Assembly (NCBI GenBank): GCA_947442115.1
Contig: CANEVK010000200.1
Coordinates: 1-5,436, forward strand
Origin: Bacteriovoracaceae bacterium
Lineage (GTDB): Bacteria > Bdellovibrionota > Bacteriovoracia > Bacteriovoracales > Bacteriovoracaceae
Direction: 5' to 3'
Length of the DNA stretch: 5,436 nucleotides
The notes under the pieces are model-generated. The model made no database searches and was not told the DNA's origin. It saw only the letters and a list, made by a program, of their open reading frames with translations. This document shows positions 4,824-5,436 of this stretch, piece by piece. Both the position numbers and the translations under genes were made by a program. The stretch's first letter is position 1. Every line of letters starts with the position of its first letter.

Positions 4824-4892
4824 AGTTTCTTTGAAATTGAATGTCGTGATCTTAAGTTTCGTTTATACCTCAACTTGCCTTAAAATAAGGAA

Positions 4893-5436
4893 ATGGAAAA
4901 AAAACGTATGCATGTAACCATCATTGATGACAATCGAGATCTTTTAGATGCTTTATCTGGCTCTTTGGCCGATGCTTTTAATCTTCAGGTTTTTTCTGAA
5001 CCTGATAAAGGCTTAGATTTTATTAGGAACAATCATACCGATGCCATTTTGTTAGACTTGCACATTCCAGGCAAAGATGGATTCCAAGTTTATGAAGAAG
5101 TTAAAAAGGCCAAGCAAAATTTGCCGGTTCTTTTTTTAACAGGTGATTCTAACTTCGATTCACGTTTAAAAGGTTTTGAAATTGGTGCCGATGATTTCTT
5201 AATTAAACCGATTCAAACGGAAGAACTCGTTGCGCGGATTCGTAATAGAATTCAAATTAGTAAAAGAAATTTACAAAATAACAAAATAATTAAAATTAAA
5301 GATTTAGTCATTGATCTTGATGGACATCAAGTTTCACTCAATAACCAACTTGTTCGCCTGACTCCAAAAGAGTATCAACTCCTAGTTGTTCTTTCCCAAA
5401 ATCCTAATCGTGTTATCCATAAAGATGATCTAATTG
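4893..5436 (+). CDS. OmpR/PhoB-family response regulator (3' end outside window)
   Basis: This is a cytoplasmic two-component transcription regulator; 181 codons are visible of a usual 220-240. The N-terminal receiver (about 6-125) shows the acidic pair Asp12-Asp13 (IIDDN), the phosphoacceptor Asp55 in ILLDLHIPGKDG, Thr83 in LFLTGD, and Lys105 in DDFLIKP. All catalytic residues are present. After a linker (about 126-145), the start of a winged-helix effector domain is seen, IKDLVIDLDGHQVSL, then LTPKEYQLLVVLSQNP and RVIHKDDL. The window ends before the recognition helix. Two in-frame ATGs compete. The one at 4893 has AAGG only 2 nt away (too close). The one at 4908 has GGA 10 nt away and would remove MEKKR; both leave the receiver intact. 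No histidine kinase gene is in view, and it may follow. A TAAAAT at 4881-4886 could be a -10, but no convincing -35 goes with it. Confidence 0.93.
   Translation, partial: MEKKRMHVTIIDDNRDLLDALSGSLADAFNLQVFSEPDKGLDFIRNNHTDAILLDLHIPGKDGFQVYEEVKKAKQNLPVLFLTGDSNFDSRLKGFEIGADDFLIKPIQTEELVARIRNRIQISKRNLQNNKIIKIKDLVIDLDGHQVSLNNQLVRLTPKEYQLLVVLSQNPNRVIHKDDLI

Noticed and set aside
4852..4878. FliA-like TTAAGTTT before the response regulator
   Set aside because: The sequence 11 bases downstream (CAACTTGC) bears no likeness to GCCGATAA.

Overview
This is a low-GC (A+T-rich) bacterial window. It looks chromosomal and shows no mobile element, CRISPR array, tRNA or rRNA. Several features suggest a Gram-negative, motile, probably Bdellovibrio/Bacteriovorax-like organism: many exported or envelope proteins, a FecR-domain protein beside a coiled-coil/TPR protein, and a textbook sigma-28 (FliA) promoter. 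The lineage is an inference from style and context, because no search could be run.

Layout. (a) Positions 2-598 hold the C-terminal half of murA (peptidoglycan precursor synthesis). It is followed one base later by a HIT-family nucleotide hydrolase/transferase gene (600-950), probably in the same operon. (b) A convergent gene of unknown function lies on the minus strand (955-1728); its stop codon is 4 bp from the HIT stop. (c) A 63-bp divergent gap holds two interlocked promoter-like sequences. The rightward one would give a leaderless mRNA for a small exported protein with two Ca-binding-type loops (1792-2430). (d) A minus-strand gene for a small single-pass membrane protein (2427-2852) shares its stop-codon bases with that exported protein gene. 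(e) A divergent region (2853-2971) carries an exact FliA consensus, TAAA-N15-GCCGATAA, reading left into the membrane-protein gene. A weaker FliA-like promoter reads right into a two-gene envelope operon. (f) That operon encodes a membrane-anchored coiled-coil/TPR protein (2972-3697) and an exported FecR-domain protein (3666-4748), overlapping by 32 bp. It ends at a strong intrinsic terminator (4787-4823). (g) A TTGACA-type promoter-like sequence sits directly in front of that terminator. (h) An OmpR/PhoB-type response regulator begins near 4893 and runs off the right edge.

How the genes may work together. The murA-HIT pair is housekeeping. The most informative element is the 2874-2932 intergenic region. 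If both sigma-28-type promoters are real, the small membrane protein and the TPR/FecR pair would be expressed with late flagellar genes, and in a predatory bdellovibrio with attack-phase genes. That would tie three uncharacterised envelope proteins to motility. The proteins themselves carry no recognisable flagellar signature, so this link rests on promoter sequence alone.
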